From: an uncultured Nostoc sp.
GTDB taxonomy: Bacteria; Cyanobacteriota; Cyanobacteriia; Cyanobacteriales; Nostocaceae
Direction: 5' to 3'
NCBI RefSeq assembly: GCF_937863485.1
Contig: NZ_CALMFY010000198.1
Coordinates: 1 to 60,249 of the forward strand
Length of the DNA stretch: 60,249 nucleotides
The position numbers and the translations under genes were made by a program. Numbering within the stretch: position 1 is the stretch's first letter; the number at the start of each line of letters is the position of its first letter. This document shows positions 19,364 through 28,865 of the stretch, one piece after another. The notes under the pieces are model-generated. The model was not told the origin of the DNA, searched no databases, and worked only from the letters and a program-made list of their open reading frames with translations.

Positions 19364-20620
19364 ATGGCGGCTCGAATTAAAATGACTTCATTACTTCCCC
19401 GAAACCTCAGCGTTGTTATCCGACCAGTCCAATACCGGGATCTGGACGGCATTGAGCGCATAACTCAAGAGTCATTCGCAGCCCATACTCCCCAAGGAGG
19501 AGGTTTTGCTATAAGCCAGATGCAAAGGCTGCGTCGCTGGTATGGATTACTCAAATTTTTGAGTTGGTTTCCTAACCCGCTACAGTATCGCCTCTGTGCC
19601 TATGTAGCAGAACAAGGGCGGATGCTTGTAGGGATGATTCAAGTGTCACCCTTTAACCGGACACACAGCACTTGGCGCATTGATCAAGTCTTGTTAGAGC
19701 GTGGTGTCGATAAACAAGGAATTGGCTCGCAACTTTTGCGTCATTGCTTTGAATCGATTTTGGAAGCTCGCACTTGGCTACTGGAAGTTAACATCAACGA
19801 TATTGAGGCGCTGGCACTATATCGACAAAATGGATTCCAGCGTCTGGCAGAAATGACGTACTGGGAAATTAGGCCAGAATTACTGGTTGAATTGGCACAA
19901 GCAGAGCCAGATTTGCCTAATCTCTTGCCGGTGAGTAATGCTGATGCCCAGTTGCTGTATCAACTTGATACGGCATCTATGCCACCTCTGGTACGTCAGG
20001 TTTTTGACCGCAATACCCGTGATTTTAAAACCAGTTTGTTTGGCGCTTTAACTGATGCAGTCAAGCAATGGCTGACCAAAACAGAAGTAGTCAGTGGTTA
20101 CGTATTTGAACCCCAACGCAAAGCTGCGATCGGGTATTTTCAGGTGCAACTTGACCGTAAGGGTGAAGTTCCCCACGTGGCAACGCTGACGGTTCATCCT
20201 GCTTACACCTGGCTGTATCCAGAGTTACTATCTCAACTGGCTCGGATTGCTCAAGATTTTCCCCAGCAAGGGTTACAATTAGCTTCCTCAGACTATCAGG
20301 CAGAGCGAGAAGAGTATTTGGAACGAATTGGAGCAAAACGCATAGAACACACATTAGTTATGTCTCGCTCTGTGTGGCACAAGCTACGGGAGTCTAAATT
20401 TGTCTCCTTAGAAGGAATTCAGTGGACTGATATGCTGCAAGGTTTACAACCGGCCCGTAAACCAATACCAGGCGGGATGTCATGGATACAACCACCAAAG
20501 CTGCCATCGTCAGAGAAACCACTGCCAAGCAAGTCAGAAACGATTAACTTTTCGATAAAAAACCCTAGCATGGAAGCATCGCCGATTCCTGAATCAGCAG
20601 ATGCACAGCAGGAGAATTAG
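19364..20620 (+). CDS. GNAT-family N-acetyltransferase
   Basis: 418 residues. The N-terminal GNAT domain (about 14-175) opens with SVVIRPVQYRDLDGIERI and contains the acetyl-CoA loop region ERGVDKQGIGSQLLRHCFES and the ending ALYRQNGFQRL. The second half (about 190-350) may be a degenerate second GNAT copy (VATLTVHPAYTWLYPELLSQLARI). The tail is Pro/Ser-rich and disordered. It acetylates an unknown amine in the cytoplasm. The stop codon is 1 base before the ruvX start, so the two are cotranscribed. Confidence 0.85.
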   Translation: MAARIKMTSLLPRNLSVVIRPVQYRDLDGIERITQESFAAHTPQGGGFAISQMQRLRRWYGLLKFLSWFPNPLQYRLCAYVAEQGRMLVGMIQVSPFNRTHSTWRIDQVLLERGVDKQGIGSQLLRHCFESILEARTWLLEVNINDIEALALYRQNGFQRLAEMTYWEIRPELLVELAQAEPDLPNLLPVSNADAQLLYQLDTASMPPLVRQVFDRNTRDFKTSLFGALTDAVKQWLTKTEVVSGYVFEPQRKAAIGYFQVQLDRKGEVPHVATLTVHPAYTWLYPELLSQLARIAQDFPQQGLQLASSDYQAEREEYLERIGAKRIEHTLVMSRSVWHKLRESKFVSLEGIQWTDMLQGLQPARKPIPGGMSWIQPPKLPSSEKPLPSKSETINFSIKNPSMEASPIPESADAQQEN

Positions 20621-20621
20621 T

Positions 20622-21098
20622 GTGATATCCCAAGAGCAACCAAAACCGTTTATTTCAGCGTTGGGACTAGATTTCGGTCGCAAGCGGATTGGAATAGCAG
20701 GGTGCGATCGCACGGGTTTAATTGCCACGGGGATCACCACAATTGATCGTACATCTTTTGAGCAGGATGTCGAGCAAATCCGGCAAATAGTTAATGAACG
20801 TGAGGTGCAAATCCTAGTTATGGGCTTACCTTATTCAATGGATGGCTCAATAGGATTTCAGGCACGTCAAGTTCAGAAATTTACTATAAGACTTGCTAGA
20901 GCACTAAAACTGCCTGTGGAATATGTGGATGAGCGATTAACTTCATTTCAAGCAGAGCAACTGCTGATAGCTGAGAACCGCTCCCCGTCACGCCATAAAG
21001 GTTTGATTGACCGCAAGGCAGCCGCTTTGATTTTACAACAATGGTTGGATGTTAAGCGCGCTAAATCCCGCAGTTCAGTGGCGGCTATTGAGTATTGA
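20622..21098 (+). CDS. ruvX: RuvX/YqgF-family Holliday junction resolvase-like nuclease
   Basis: 158 residues from the GTG at 20622, preceded by AGGAG with a 7-base gap. RNase H-fold motifs are in order: GLDFGRKRIGIA with the first catalytic Asp, VMGLPYSMDG, YVDERLTSFQAEQLL and the final RKAAALILQQWLD. The family is implicated in Holliday-junction cleavage and in 16S rRNA 5' processing; the role in cyanobacteria is inferred. It follows the GNAT gene and precedes a DUF3727 gene, a common cyanobacterial order. Confidence 0.9.
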   Translation: MISQEQPKPFISALGLDFGRKRIGIAGCDRTGLIATGITTIDRTSFEQDVEQIRQIVNEREVQILVMGLPYSMDGSIGFQARQVQKFTIRLARALKLPVEYVDERLTSFQAEQLLIAENRSPSRHKGLIDRKAAALILQQWLDVKRAKSRSSVAAIEY

Positions 21099-21239
21099 TA
21101 CCTTTTAACATGATATTCTGAAAACGATTAGCCAGCAGTTGTATCTACGTATAAAGCTATTTGATTGACATAATATGTGATTAAGCAGTTCAGCGATTGA
21201 CAAACTTGCTGGTATTTATTAAACTTCTACATTTCGGCT

Positions 21240-21812
21240 ATGTTTTCCTCTCCATTCCCTGAAGAAAATGATAACGCTCATGCGGGTTCCATCACTTTAA
21301 CCGATGACAAAGGGCGATCGCTCGAATGTTACATAGAGCATTCCCTGGAGGTAGATGGACAAGAATACGTTTTGCTTCTTCCTGTAGATTCACCTGTAGA
21401 AATTTTTTCTTGGGAAGGTGACGGTGAGGAAGAAGAAGCGGTTCTGGTAGAAGATGACACTACCATTGATCAAATTTTTGCTAATGCCCAAGCTGTACTA
21501 TCTGAGCAGAACCTGATACTGAAGAACACAGCCTACGCTTTGACAGTTGCAGGTGATTTACCGCCAGTTGAAGAATCAGAACTCTTTACCTTAGAAATCG
21601 AAGACGAAGAGGCAGATTTAGAGCCAGAGCAATTACAGCTACTCGCTAGCTTCTATGATGAAGATCAGGAGTATGCAATTTATACACCCCTCGATCCCCT
21701 GTTGTTTTTTGCACGGATAGCAAAAACAGGTGAACCTGAATTACTCTCTCCAGAGGAGTTTCGCCAAGTGCAACCTCTGTTAGAGGAACATCTTTTTAAT
21801 GAAGTGGAATAA
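21240..21812 (+). CDS. DUF1292/DUF3727-type acidic protein
   Basis: 190 residues, very acidic. The first half resembles the DUF1292 pattern (ITLTDDKGRSLECYIEHSLEVDG with YVLLLPVDSPVEIF), and the second half the DUF3727 domain (LYDEDQEYAIYTPLDPLLFFAR-like). It is found widely in cyanobacteria and plastids next to ruvX; function is unknown. No membrane segments or cysteines beyond one. Confidence 0.75.
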   Translation: MFSSPFPEENDNAHAGSITLTDDKGRSLECYIEHSLEVDGQEYVLLLPVDSPVEIFSWEGDGEEEEAVLVEDDTTIDQIFANAQAVLSEQNLILKNTAYALTVAGDLPPVEESELFTLEIEDEEADLEPEQLQLLASFYDEDQEYAIYTPLDPLLFFARIAKTGEPELLSPEEFRQVQPLLEEHLFNEVE

Positions 21813-22074
21813 GATTAAAAATTCAAAATGTTACATTTTCATTTTGAATTTTTTAATTGAGAATTTTCATTGTAATCAAAATCTACTTAAACCTTTTGTC
21901 ATGTCCCATTAAATGTGGAAGCAATGAAACATTGACACAAAATTGGGATAGTTTGTGTTCTTTAAGATTTGGAAAAAAGCATTTTTGCAAGGCTTTTCAA
22001 TCTAAAATTCAAGTTGCGCTGGAAGCGCACGAAAGGTGCGACCTAAAATCCAAAATTGGTATGAGGTGCTGAAA

Positions 22075-22702
22075 ATGGCTTATAGCGACTTTACATTAAG
22101 TAAATTTAAAAAGTCATTTAGCATCCGTATTGATGAAGAAACTGATTTATGTGCCGACATAGAACCTTTACAGCCAAGCGAGAAACTCACAAACTCCGTA
22201 GAAGAAACTACAGAACTGGCTTTAGCAATTAATACTGAAAAAGCGCGTTCAGAAATGATTATCACTGCGATATTGTTGGAGGTAAGGCGCAGGGCTAATT
22301 ATCCAATTAGTTTATTTTCAGGAACAGATTTTAATGTAGATGTAGAAAAAGCTCTGAATGGCTATTGTGACTTTATCATCAGTCGTTCTTAAAGAGCAAC
22401 TAACAATTAATGTGCCTGTGGTAGTTATTATTGAAGCAAAAAATGAAAATATTAAAGGTGGATTAGGTGAATGTGCGGCCGCAATGTTGGCAGCACAATT
22501 GTTTAATCAACAAGAAGGAAATGAAATCAGAAAAATTTACGGTGCGGTAACAACAGGGGATATTTGGAAGTTTTTGAAGTTAGAAGAAAACGATATATTT
22601 ATTGATTTGAGTAATTATTACATCAAAGAGATAGATAAGATTTTAGGAATTTTATCTCAAAGTGTTCAGGGAGATATTCCAGGATGGAGTTCGATTAACT
22701 AA
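22075..22702 (+). pseudogene. Frameshifted hypothetical gene (nuclease-fold-like family)
   Basis: Two abutting frames read as one family protein: MAYSDFTLSKFKKSF to GYCDFIISRS (22075-22392, stop TAA), then in the next frame KEQLTINVPVVVIIEAKNEN to the stop at 22702. Removing a single T from CGTTCTTAAAGAG near 22385-22392 joins them as IISRS-KEQLTINV with no residue lost. Proteins of this type in Nostoc carry 'DF...VEAK', a PD-(D/E)xK-like pattern. The gene is therefore broken by a 1-base insertion, unless the base is a sequencing error or the ribosome shifts frame there. Confidence 0.75.
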
Positions 22703-22755
22703 ACTATATTGGGTTATGCTCATTTGTCTGAGCTATCTACATTTGACTGTTGACT

Positions 22756-23295
22756 ATGATCTGGAACAATCTTTTACAGCCTGACTTGATTTTAGAAGGT
22801 TCAGTGTTGAACCTAACACCAGATATTATCCAAAAATATGGCCTGAAGGGGCTGGTATTGGATGTAGATGAAACCTTAGTACCCTTTAGAGTAGGGGTGG
22901 CTTCACCAGAACTACAACGCTGGGTAGAGCAAATTCGTGCCAGTACTGCATTGTGCTTAGTCAGTAACAACCTCAGTGAAGCGCGAATTGGTGGAATCGC
23001 GCGATCGCTCAACCTACCTTACTACTTAGGTGCAGCCAAGCCTTCCCGACGCAAAATTAGGGCAGCACTTAGGGCAATGGATCTACCAGTGCATCAAGTG
23101 GGGATGGTAGGCGATCGCTTATTTACCGATGTTTTAGCAGGTAATCGCCTGGGAATGTTTACCATTTTAGTCGAACCGATTGTTCATGCAGATGCAGCTC
23201 TGCGTTCTCATCCCATCCGCAACTTTGAAGTCTGGATATCTGAAATTCTCGGAGCCTCTATTACCCCCAAGAAAACCAAGATTCACAAAAGTTGA
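22756..23295 (+). CDS. YqeG-family HAD phosphatase
   Basis: 179 residues from the ATG at 22756 (a TTG two codons upstream is possible). HAD subclass IIIA motifs: the nucleophile in LVLDVDETLVPF, motif II CLVSNNLSEAR, and KPSRRKIRAAL followed by GMVGDRLFTDVLAGN. The YqeG group acts as a small phosphatase; in plants and cyanobacteria homologues dephosphorylate phosphatidylglycerophosphate, so a phosphatidylglycerol role is plausible. A terminator-like hairpin follows. Confidence 0.85.
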   Translation: MIWNNLLQPDLILEGSVLNLTPDIIQKYGLKGLVLDVDETLVPFRVGVASPELQRWVEQIRASTALCLVSNNLSEARIGGIARSLNLPYYLGAAKPSRRKIRAALRAMDLPVHQVGMVGDRLFTDVLAGNRLGMFTILVEPIVHADAALRSHPIRNFEVWISEILGASITPKKTKIHKS

Positions 23296-23431
23296 GAAAT
23301 CGTCAGGAAAGTAAATCTAAAAAAATGATTAAGGAATCTTATTGGAAGCAACAAATCGGGGATTATAAGTATTAATAACATGGGGTCAGCCAAAAAAGAC
23401 CCTAAATCATACTAAGTAAATATACACCCCT

Positions 23432-23468
23432 AAAGCGTCAGCCTTCACTATAGAAGGATTGGCGCTTT
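23432..23468 (+). terminator. Terminator-like hairpin after the YqeG gene
   Basis: AAAGCGTCAGCCTT pairs imperfectly with AAGGATTGGCGCTTT across a short loop, followed by ACAATTTT. Confidence 0.55.
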
Positions 23469-23605
23469 ACAATTTTGGATTTTAGATTTTGGATTGAATC
23501 TAAAATAGACTTCTTTGTGGGTGGATTTAAAGCCTAAAAGGCTGTTTCCATAGGCTTTAGTTTGTTAGCGTAGGCAAGTCTAAAAAAACTTATACAAGAT
23601 GTCTA

Positions 23606-23640
23606 ATCTAAAATCTAAAATCTAAAATCTAAAATCTAAA
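23606..23640. repeat. Heptanucleotide tandem repeat (ATCTAAA x5)
   Basis: Five exact copies of ATCTAAA, a short tandemly repeated repetitive (STRR) sequence typical of heterocystous cyanobacteria. It ends 8 bases before the proB start codon, so it occupies the space where the ribosome binding site should be. Confidence 0.9.
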
Positions 23641-23648
23641 ATTGAAAG

Positions 23649-24758
23649 ATGTCACTAACAATTGTTGTCAAAATCGGCACTTCTAGCCTAACTCAACCAG
23701 AAACAGGACAATTAGCACTTTCTACGATCGCCACTTTGGCGGAAACACTCTGCCATTTGAGACACCAGGGACACCGGGTAATTTTGGTTTCTTCTGGGGC
23801 TGTGGGCGTGGGTTGTGCGCGGTTGGGCTTAACTGAACGTCCCAAAGCGATCGCTCTAAAACAGGCTGTAGCAGCAGTTGGACAAGGCAGGTTAATCCGG
23901 GTATACGATGATTTATTTACTACTTTACAACAGCCAATTGCTCAAGTATTACTAACTCGGAATGACTTGGTACAGCGCAGCCGCTATCTCAATGTCTACA
24001 ACACTTTTAAAGAATTACTGGGACTGGGAGTGATTCCTATAGTCAATGAAAATGATACCGTAGCAATAGACGAACTAAAATTTGGCGACAATGACACCCT
24101 TTCGGCATTGGTTGCCAGCCTAGTAAAAGCAGATTGGCTATTTTTGCTCACAGATGTCGATAGGCTGTACTCAGCCGATCCGCGTTCCGTGCCAGATGCT
24201 CAACCGATCGCTTTAGTTAGTAGCATTAAAGAATTGGCTCAATTACAGATACAAACAAGTTCCCAAGGTTCTCAGTGGGGTACTGGCGGTATGGTGACAA
24301 AAATTTCGGCTGCAAGGATTGCGATTGCTGCTGGAGTGCGGACTGTAATTACCCAAGGGCGATTTCCCCGAAATATAGAAAAAATTATCCAAGGTGAACT
24401 TATTGGGACGCATTTTGAACCGCAACCTGAACCAACTTCTGCGCGTAAACGTTGGATAGCTTACGGTCTTCTACCTGCGGGTAAATTGTATTTAGATGAA
24501 GGTGCGATCGCGGCAATTTCTCTAGCGGGAAAATCGTTATTAGCAGCTGGAATTAAGGCACTAGAAGGAAAGTTTGACGCACAAGACGCCGTGCAATTGT
24601 GTGACACCAACGGTAACGAAATTGGTAGAGGACTTGTAAATTACAACAGCAATGAACTGCAAAAGATTTGTGGACATCATTCACGGGAAATTTCGACTAT
24701 TTTAGGTTATGTCGGTGTAGAAACTGTGATTCACCGGGATAATTTGGTTTTGACTTAA
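23649..24758 (+). CDS. proB: Glutamate 5-kinase
   Basis: 369 residues, full length. It phosphorylates glutamate to start proline synthesis. The amino-acid kinase domain (1-260) shows [47 protein letters not shown] and [14 protein letters not shown]; a PUA domain fills about 275-365. The ATG follows a heptamer repeat and has no clear Shine-Dalgarno sequence, only GAAAG. No other proline gene is nearby. Confidence 0.96.
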   Translation: MSLTIVVKIGTSSLTQPETGQLALSTIATLAETLCHLRHQGHRVILVSSGAVGVGCARLGLTERPKAIALKQAVAAVGQGRLIRVYDDLFTTLQQPIAQVLLTRNDLVQRSRYLNVYNTFKELLGLGVIPIVNENDTVAIDELKFGDNDTLSALVASLVKADWLFLLTDVDRLYSADPRSVPDAQPIALVSSIKELAQLQIQTSSQGSQWGTGGMVTKISAARIAIAAGVRTVITQGRFPRNIEKIIQGELIGTHFEPQPEPTSARKRWIAYGLLPAGKLYLDEGAIAAISLAGKSLLAAGIKALEGKFDAQDAVQLCDTNGNEIGRGLVNYNSNELQKICGHHSREISTILGYVGVETVIHRDNLVLT

Positions 24759-24810
24759 GATGTAAATAAGATAAATTTCGTGACTACTAACTGGGAGAGT
24801 AAAAAATATT

Positions 24811-25401
24811 ATGACTCAAACGTTAGAAAATGCTATTAACTTACCAGAAGAACAACGCTTCTTCAGGCATGGATTAACTTGGGAACAGTTCAAAGCGATT
24901 CAAGCTAGCTTTGAAAATGTACCAGGGGTGCGTCTGTTTTATTGTGAGGGAATTTTAGAAATTGTAAGTATTGGTAAGCCTCATGAGGCGATTAAGTGTT
25001 TAATTGGTTTGCTCTTGGGGCAGTATTTCGTGGAACAGGGTATTGAATTTTTCCCCAGTGGGAGTTTTAGCCAAGTTATTCCCAAGATAGTGGAATATCA
25101 AGCTGACTTATCTTATTGCTTTGGAACCGATAAACCTGTACCAGACCTCTGCATTGAAGTAGTGATTACTAGCGGTAGTCCCATCAAATTACAGAAGTAC
25201 AAATTAATGCAAGTCCCAGAAGTTTGGTTTTGGGAAGATGGGACATTTGAGGTTTATCGGTTACGAGAACAAGAATATGAGAAAGTTGTTAAAAGTGAGT
25301 TGCTAGCAGAATTAGATTTATCCCTGCTCAATCGTTGTCTTTTGTTATCGTCTCCCTTAGAAGCAATTAGAGAGTTTCGCCAGGGTATTCAACAAATGTA
25401 G
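24811..25401 (+). CDS. Uma2-family (DUF820) endonuclease-like protein
   Basis: 196 residues. The family is a PD-(D/E)xK nuclease fold, very abundant in cyanobacteria and often linked to transposons, function unknown. Visible: the early helix LTWEQFKAIQASFE, RLFYCEGILEIVSIGKPHE, the strand pair YQADLSYCFG and PDLCIEVVITSG with the acidic residues, and the lysine in IKLQKYKLMQVPEVWFWED. GGGAGAG lies about 14 bases before the ATG. Confidence 0.88.
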   Translation: MTQTLENAINLPEEQRFFRHGLTWEQFKAIQASFENVPGVRLFYCEGILEIVSIGKPHEAIKCLIGLLLGQYFVEQGIEFFPSGSFSQVIPKIVEYQADLSYCFGTDKPVPDLCIEVVITSGSPIKLQKYKLMQVPEVWFWEDGTFEVYRLREQEYEKVVKSELLAELDLSLLNRCLLLSSPLEAIREFRQGIQQM

Positions 25402-25664
25402 ACTGAGATTTTTCACTCTGCTTGGCTACGTTCAGAATGACATCTATCTATAGCGCTACGAATTAATGCAAAGCTGTACTAAGTTGTGTATGCCGAACCA
25501 CTGTCAACTTGGATTGGATGGGTATACGGGTGCTTGCTCAACTTGTTTCAATAACTCCGCCTCAGATAGCACGCTCTCACGGAATATGATTTCTTGAATA
25601 ATTTCTCGTTCAGCCATAAAATTTTGTAGAAACTGTAGCTGCATTAAATATCTTACAGCAGATG
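25402..25664. other. Short spacer with no supported gene
   Basis: A 65-codon minus-strand frame at 25504-25701 overlaps the end of the ROK gene and lacks a ribosome binding site. Its part outside the ROK gene (from about 25617 down) could be a 37-residue peptide, but nothing supports it. Confidence 0.3.
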
Positions 25665-26657
25665 TCAGACTAACATAGAAGCGATCGCCACAGCCCCCCA
25701 CAACGGCGCATCATCACCTAGTACCGCCGGCACAATTTCAAAATCAACTTCTGGCAAAGCCGTCTCCCGCGCCACTTGACGCATCACCTGCCAGAAATCC
25801 TCCCCCGCCTTCGTTACACCGCCTCCCAAAACAAAGCGCTGTGGATTCATCAGGTTCGCCACATTACCAATACCTACACCCAGCGCCCAAGCAGCCTTGT
25901 GCAAAACTTCCTTAGCCAAATCATCTCCAGCCACCGCAGCTTCAGCCACCAACTGTCCCGTTAACAGCGTTAAATTATCCCCCACCAAACCCCTCAAAAC
26001 TTCTCCATCTCTGAGTCCTTTGCGCCTCTGCGGTACCCTCGGGGAAGCCGCTGGTGCGTCTACATTTTCCAAAATTTCCCTAGCATTTTGCGCCATATAA
26101 GGCCCAGAAGCCAAACGTTCCACACATCCCCGCTTGCCACATAAACAAACTGGCCCAGCAGGATCTACAACCATGTGGCCAATTTCGCCAGCCATTCCAC
26201 CAGCACCCCGCCAAGGTTTACCGTTGAGTATCCAACCACCACCCACACCAGTGCTGACAGTGATGTAAAACAAACTATCGTATCCCTGTCCCGCACCAAA
26301 ACGATGTTCTCCCAAAGCAGCAACATTGGCATCGTTGTCTACACCCACAGGAACACCAAACTCCTCCTCCAACAACGCTTTGAGGGGAATGTTTTCCCAT
26401 CCAACGACATGATGAGATAGTCGCACCGTCCCCGTAGAAGCGTCTACTGGGCCACCAAAGCTGACACCGATCGCAGCAGGTTTTGTGTCTTCCAGCAAAG
26501 AGTAAATGAGCGATCGCATAATTTCCAAGTCAGTACTAGCATTTGCATTCGCTGGCGAGAGATGACGTTCATAACGCAACCACTTTCTAGAACCGATATT
26601 TACCAATGCTGCCGCCAGCTTAGTTCCACCAAAATCGAGAGCTAAAATTAATGTCAT
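25665..26657 (-). CDS. ROK-family sugar kinase (glucokinase-like)
   Basis: 330 residues. It would phosphorylate glucose or a related hexose using ATP. The phosphate-binding motif DFGGTK is at residues 8-13, GVSFGGPVDASTG and NDANVAALGEHRFGAG are present, and the ROK zinc signature (GHMVVD followed by CLCGKRGCVE) is intact. A stretch near residues 195-225 (PAASPRVPQRRKGLRDGEVL) is unlike the family and corresponds at DNA level to a CTTTGCGCCTCTGCGG spacer-type repeat, apparently inserted in frame. Upstream lies a small plus-strand gene. Confidence 0.88.
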   Translation of the reverse strand: MTLILALDFGGTKLAAALVNIGSRKWLRYERHLSPANANASTDLEIMRSLIYSLLEDTKPAAIGVSFGGPVDASTGTVRLSHHVVGWENIPLKALLEEEFGVPVGVDNDANVAALGEHRFGAGQGYDSLFYITVSTGVGGGWILNGKPWRGAGGMAGEIGHMVVDPAGPVCLCGKRGCVERLASGPYMAQNAREILENVDAPAASPRVPQRRKGLRDGEVLRGLVGDNLTLLTGQLVAEAAVAGDDLAKEVLHKAAWALGVGIGNVANLMNPQRFVLGGGVTKAGEDFWQVMRQVARETALPEVDFEIVPAVLGDDAPLWGAVAIASMLV

Positions 26658-26768
26658 AGTTTTTTATACCTCTTTTGAATTATTACAATACGTGGTTTCT
26701 TTCTCAAGAAAGATGTTTGCAAGCAAAATAAATTCAACACTAAAGAAAACTAGATCATTTAGCCACTT

Positions 26769-26990
26769 ATGACTCCCGATCAACCCAATCCACTTATAGA
26801 TTTCTCTCACGCCAAAGAACCTCCTCGCTCTCTTGATATCCATAAAGCTCAAGAAGCAGATCCCATTGAACCAGACGAAGTTAGTGGACAGAGTAAGCAA
26901 AACCCCACTCCTGATGATTTGAATCGCCAAGATGAAGATCCCAGAATTGGGGGTAGTCAAATAATTAGTGGCAATGTTTCAGCTGGTTAA
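26769..26990 (+). CDS. Small acidic hypothetical protein
   Basis: 73 residues, rich in Asp, Glu, Pro, Gln and Ser, without hydrophobic core; probably unstructured (PDQPNPLIDFSHAKEPPR, DEDPRIGGSQIISGN). No cysteines. No clear ribosome binding site before the ATG. A gene is plausible because the composition is protein-like and it is not a shadow of a neighbour, but I recognise no family. Confidence 0.4.
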   Translation: MTPDQPNPLIDFSHAKEPPRSLDIHKAQEADPIEPDEVSGQSKQNPTPDDLNRQDEDPRIGGSQIISGNVSAG

Positions 26991-27008
26991 ATAATTGCCA
27001 TTACTAAG

Positions 27009-27761
27009 TTACTTATCTCTTTGGGAGTTAAGTACTCCATCAATAAACTGTTGTAATCGTTCATAATGCGAACCTTTCCAATAAATGCGATCGCAGTCTT
27101 GACAACACTGGAATTGATCAATCTGCGATCGGACATTTTCTGGCACTTGGTCAATGATCGATTGCTTATCTACAGATTCTAATAACCCATTGCAACGCAA
27201 ACACCGTTTAAATGGTGAGATTAATTTAAACAAGTCAAAGCGTTGCAGTACTTCTAAGATTTGTTGTTCAGGGTTAGTGTTTCTAACGTAATACCCATGC
27301 GTTACCAAACTACGCATCAATAGACCTTTATCACGAGTCAAGAGAATCCGCCCTTGGCTAGAGGATATTTGGGCTAATTTTTCATCCTCATAGTCATTGC
27401 GGTATAAAGTATCAAAGCCTAAAAGTCGTAGAGATGTCGCTAGTTTACCTAAATGAATATCTAAAACAAAACGAATAATACTGAGCGGTTTTGGTAGAAC
27501 CGAAACGCTTGGTATAATAACACCCCTAGCTGAAATTGGATAAACATTAATCGTATCTCCATCCGAAACTATGTAAGAAAAATTTACATATTCACCATTA
27601 ACATTTATAAAATCAACTTCTGGATGAGGGACACCCAAAGACTCAATCATGTCCTTAATTGAGGCTTTCTCCTCAAAAAAATGGGAGATTCTCACTTGCT
27701 TGTGATGCCGTGGTAAAAAATGATTCAATTCTGCATGAAAATAGAAATATGCGATCGCCAT
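27009..27761 (-). CDS. Mut7-C RNase-domain protein with ubiquitin-like N-terminus
   Basis: 250 residues from the ATG at 27761; the longer frame to 27818 adds residues not typical of the family. Residues about 1-80 resemble the Mut7-C-associated beta-grasp (ThiS-like) domain (YFHAELNHFLP, VDFINVNGEYVNFSY, DGDTINVYP). Residues about 95-245 are the PIN-like Mut7-C domain: FVLDIHLGKLATSLRLLGFDT, ILLTRDKGLL, and a zinc ribbon CLRCNGLL...CQDCDRIYWKGSHY. This family is predicted to be an RNase; the substrate is unknown. Confidence 0.85.
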   Translation of the reverse strand: MAIAYFYFHAELNHFLPRHHKQVRISHFFEEKASIKDMIESLGVPHPEVDFINVNGEYVNFSYIVSDGDTINVYPISARGVIIPSVSVLPKPLSIIRFVLDIHLGKLATSLRLLGFDTLYRNDYEDEKLAQISSSQGRILLTRDKGLLMRSLVTHGYYVRNTNPEQQILEVLQRFDLFKLISPFKRCLRCNGLLESVDKQSIIDQVPENVRSQIDQFQCCQDCDRIYWKGSHYERLQQFIDGVLNSQRDK

Positions 27762-28865
27762 AGCTACAGATATTTGGATTAGTAGGGTAGCACAGGTGTG
27801 TACCCCTACTGGCAACAATTTGTCACAATTGCTAAACTTTATCTATTGTCTTGAAAGAATCAATGCTTACTCAAGTGAGCTATCTTCACTATACAATGCC
27901 CGTTAACCTTGATTTAACTAACCTTTTAGAGGCGACAAAGTGTAAAGAAATTATAAAGATTCTCAAATACTTGCATTTATTATTGAGTTCAGTTACAGTC
28001 AAGTCAGATGCCTATAATGAAACCCTGACATGAGCTTCAGGAAGTTAGATTAGGTAGAAGGGTAAATAACAGGTTTGTTAATGTTGATGTTAGTGACGCT
28101 GCTAATAATTAGTCACTAGTTTTGAACATTAACTTATGGGGCATGAAATACGGGGCACTAAAGCATTTACCCCTAACTTAATTGTTTTTATTTTTTTCAA
28201 TCAATTGAGAATTATTTGCAATATGGCTATATGGAAAAATGCATTAAAAGCAGATAGTGGGGAAAAAGTTTTAAAGCAGTATTGGACTACCAAAGAATTA
28301 CATTTTTGTCATGTGTTATCGCATCTATCTTTAGAAATATATTTATCACAACATCAGTACAAAAATAAATTTTTATGTGTAAAAAATTACTGTAGATAGC
28401 TATGTAGATAATTTCAGCAAAACTTCAAATAACTATATTGCTATAGGAATATTTTTGATTGTAATATCAGCTACATCGATATTATAAGCGAGTTTATTGC
28501 CTATTACTCTCCAAGGGATTGCACAAAATTGAACATATTTGATTTTGAGAAAGAAACCAAGTTCAGAAAAGCCGAGTTTCAACAAGTGAAAATTTATAAA
28601 ATACCAAATAGCAATAAAACTACATACAAAATTAACACTGCTCATACGGAAAAATCTATCTTGACGCTGTTTATCTCTATTATGGATAATTTATTAACCG
28701 GAAAGACCTTGAGCAATAATGATGTTATTAAGTGGCTACCTAGTTTTAAATGGGAAATGAATATTGTTCTTTTTTATCTCCTTTAGCTAAGGATATTGTA
28801 GCTAAAAACACAATTGTATTTTGTAATACCTTTTGTCCATAAAATATGCTAATGAGTGCAGCGAG
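27762..28865. other. About 1.1 kb without a supported gene
   Basis: AT-rich. Short frames at 27851-28033, 28136-28399 and 28529-28786 (plus strand) and 28433-28645 (minus strand) lack ribosome binding sites and recognisable motifs. The minus-strand frame 28433-28645 has a protein-like stretch (QFCAIPWRVIGNKLAYN) and could be a worn gene remnant. It also holds the promoter region of the next gene. Confidence 0.35.

Noticed and set aside
25504..25701. 65-codon minus-strand frame at the end of the ROK gene
   Set aside because: Most of its start lies inside the ROK coding region; no ribosome binding site or motif.
28136..28786. Three short frames in the 27.8-28.9 kb gap
   Set aside because: AT-rich, no ribosome binding sites, no motifs; the frames overlap on opposite strands.
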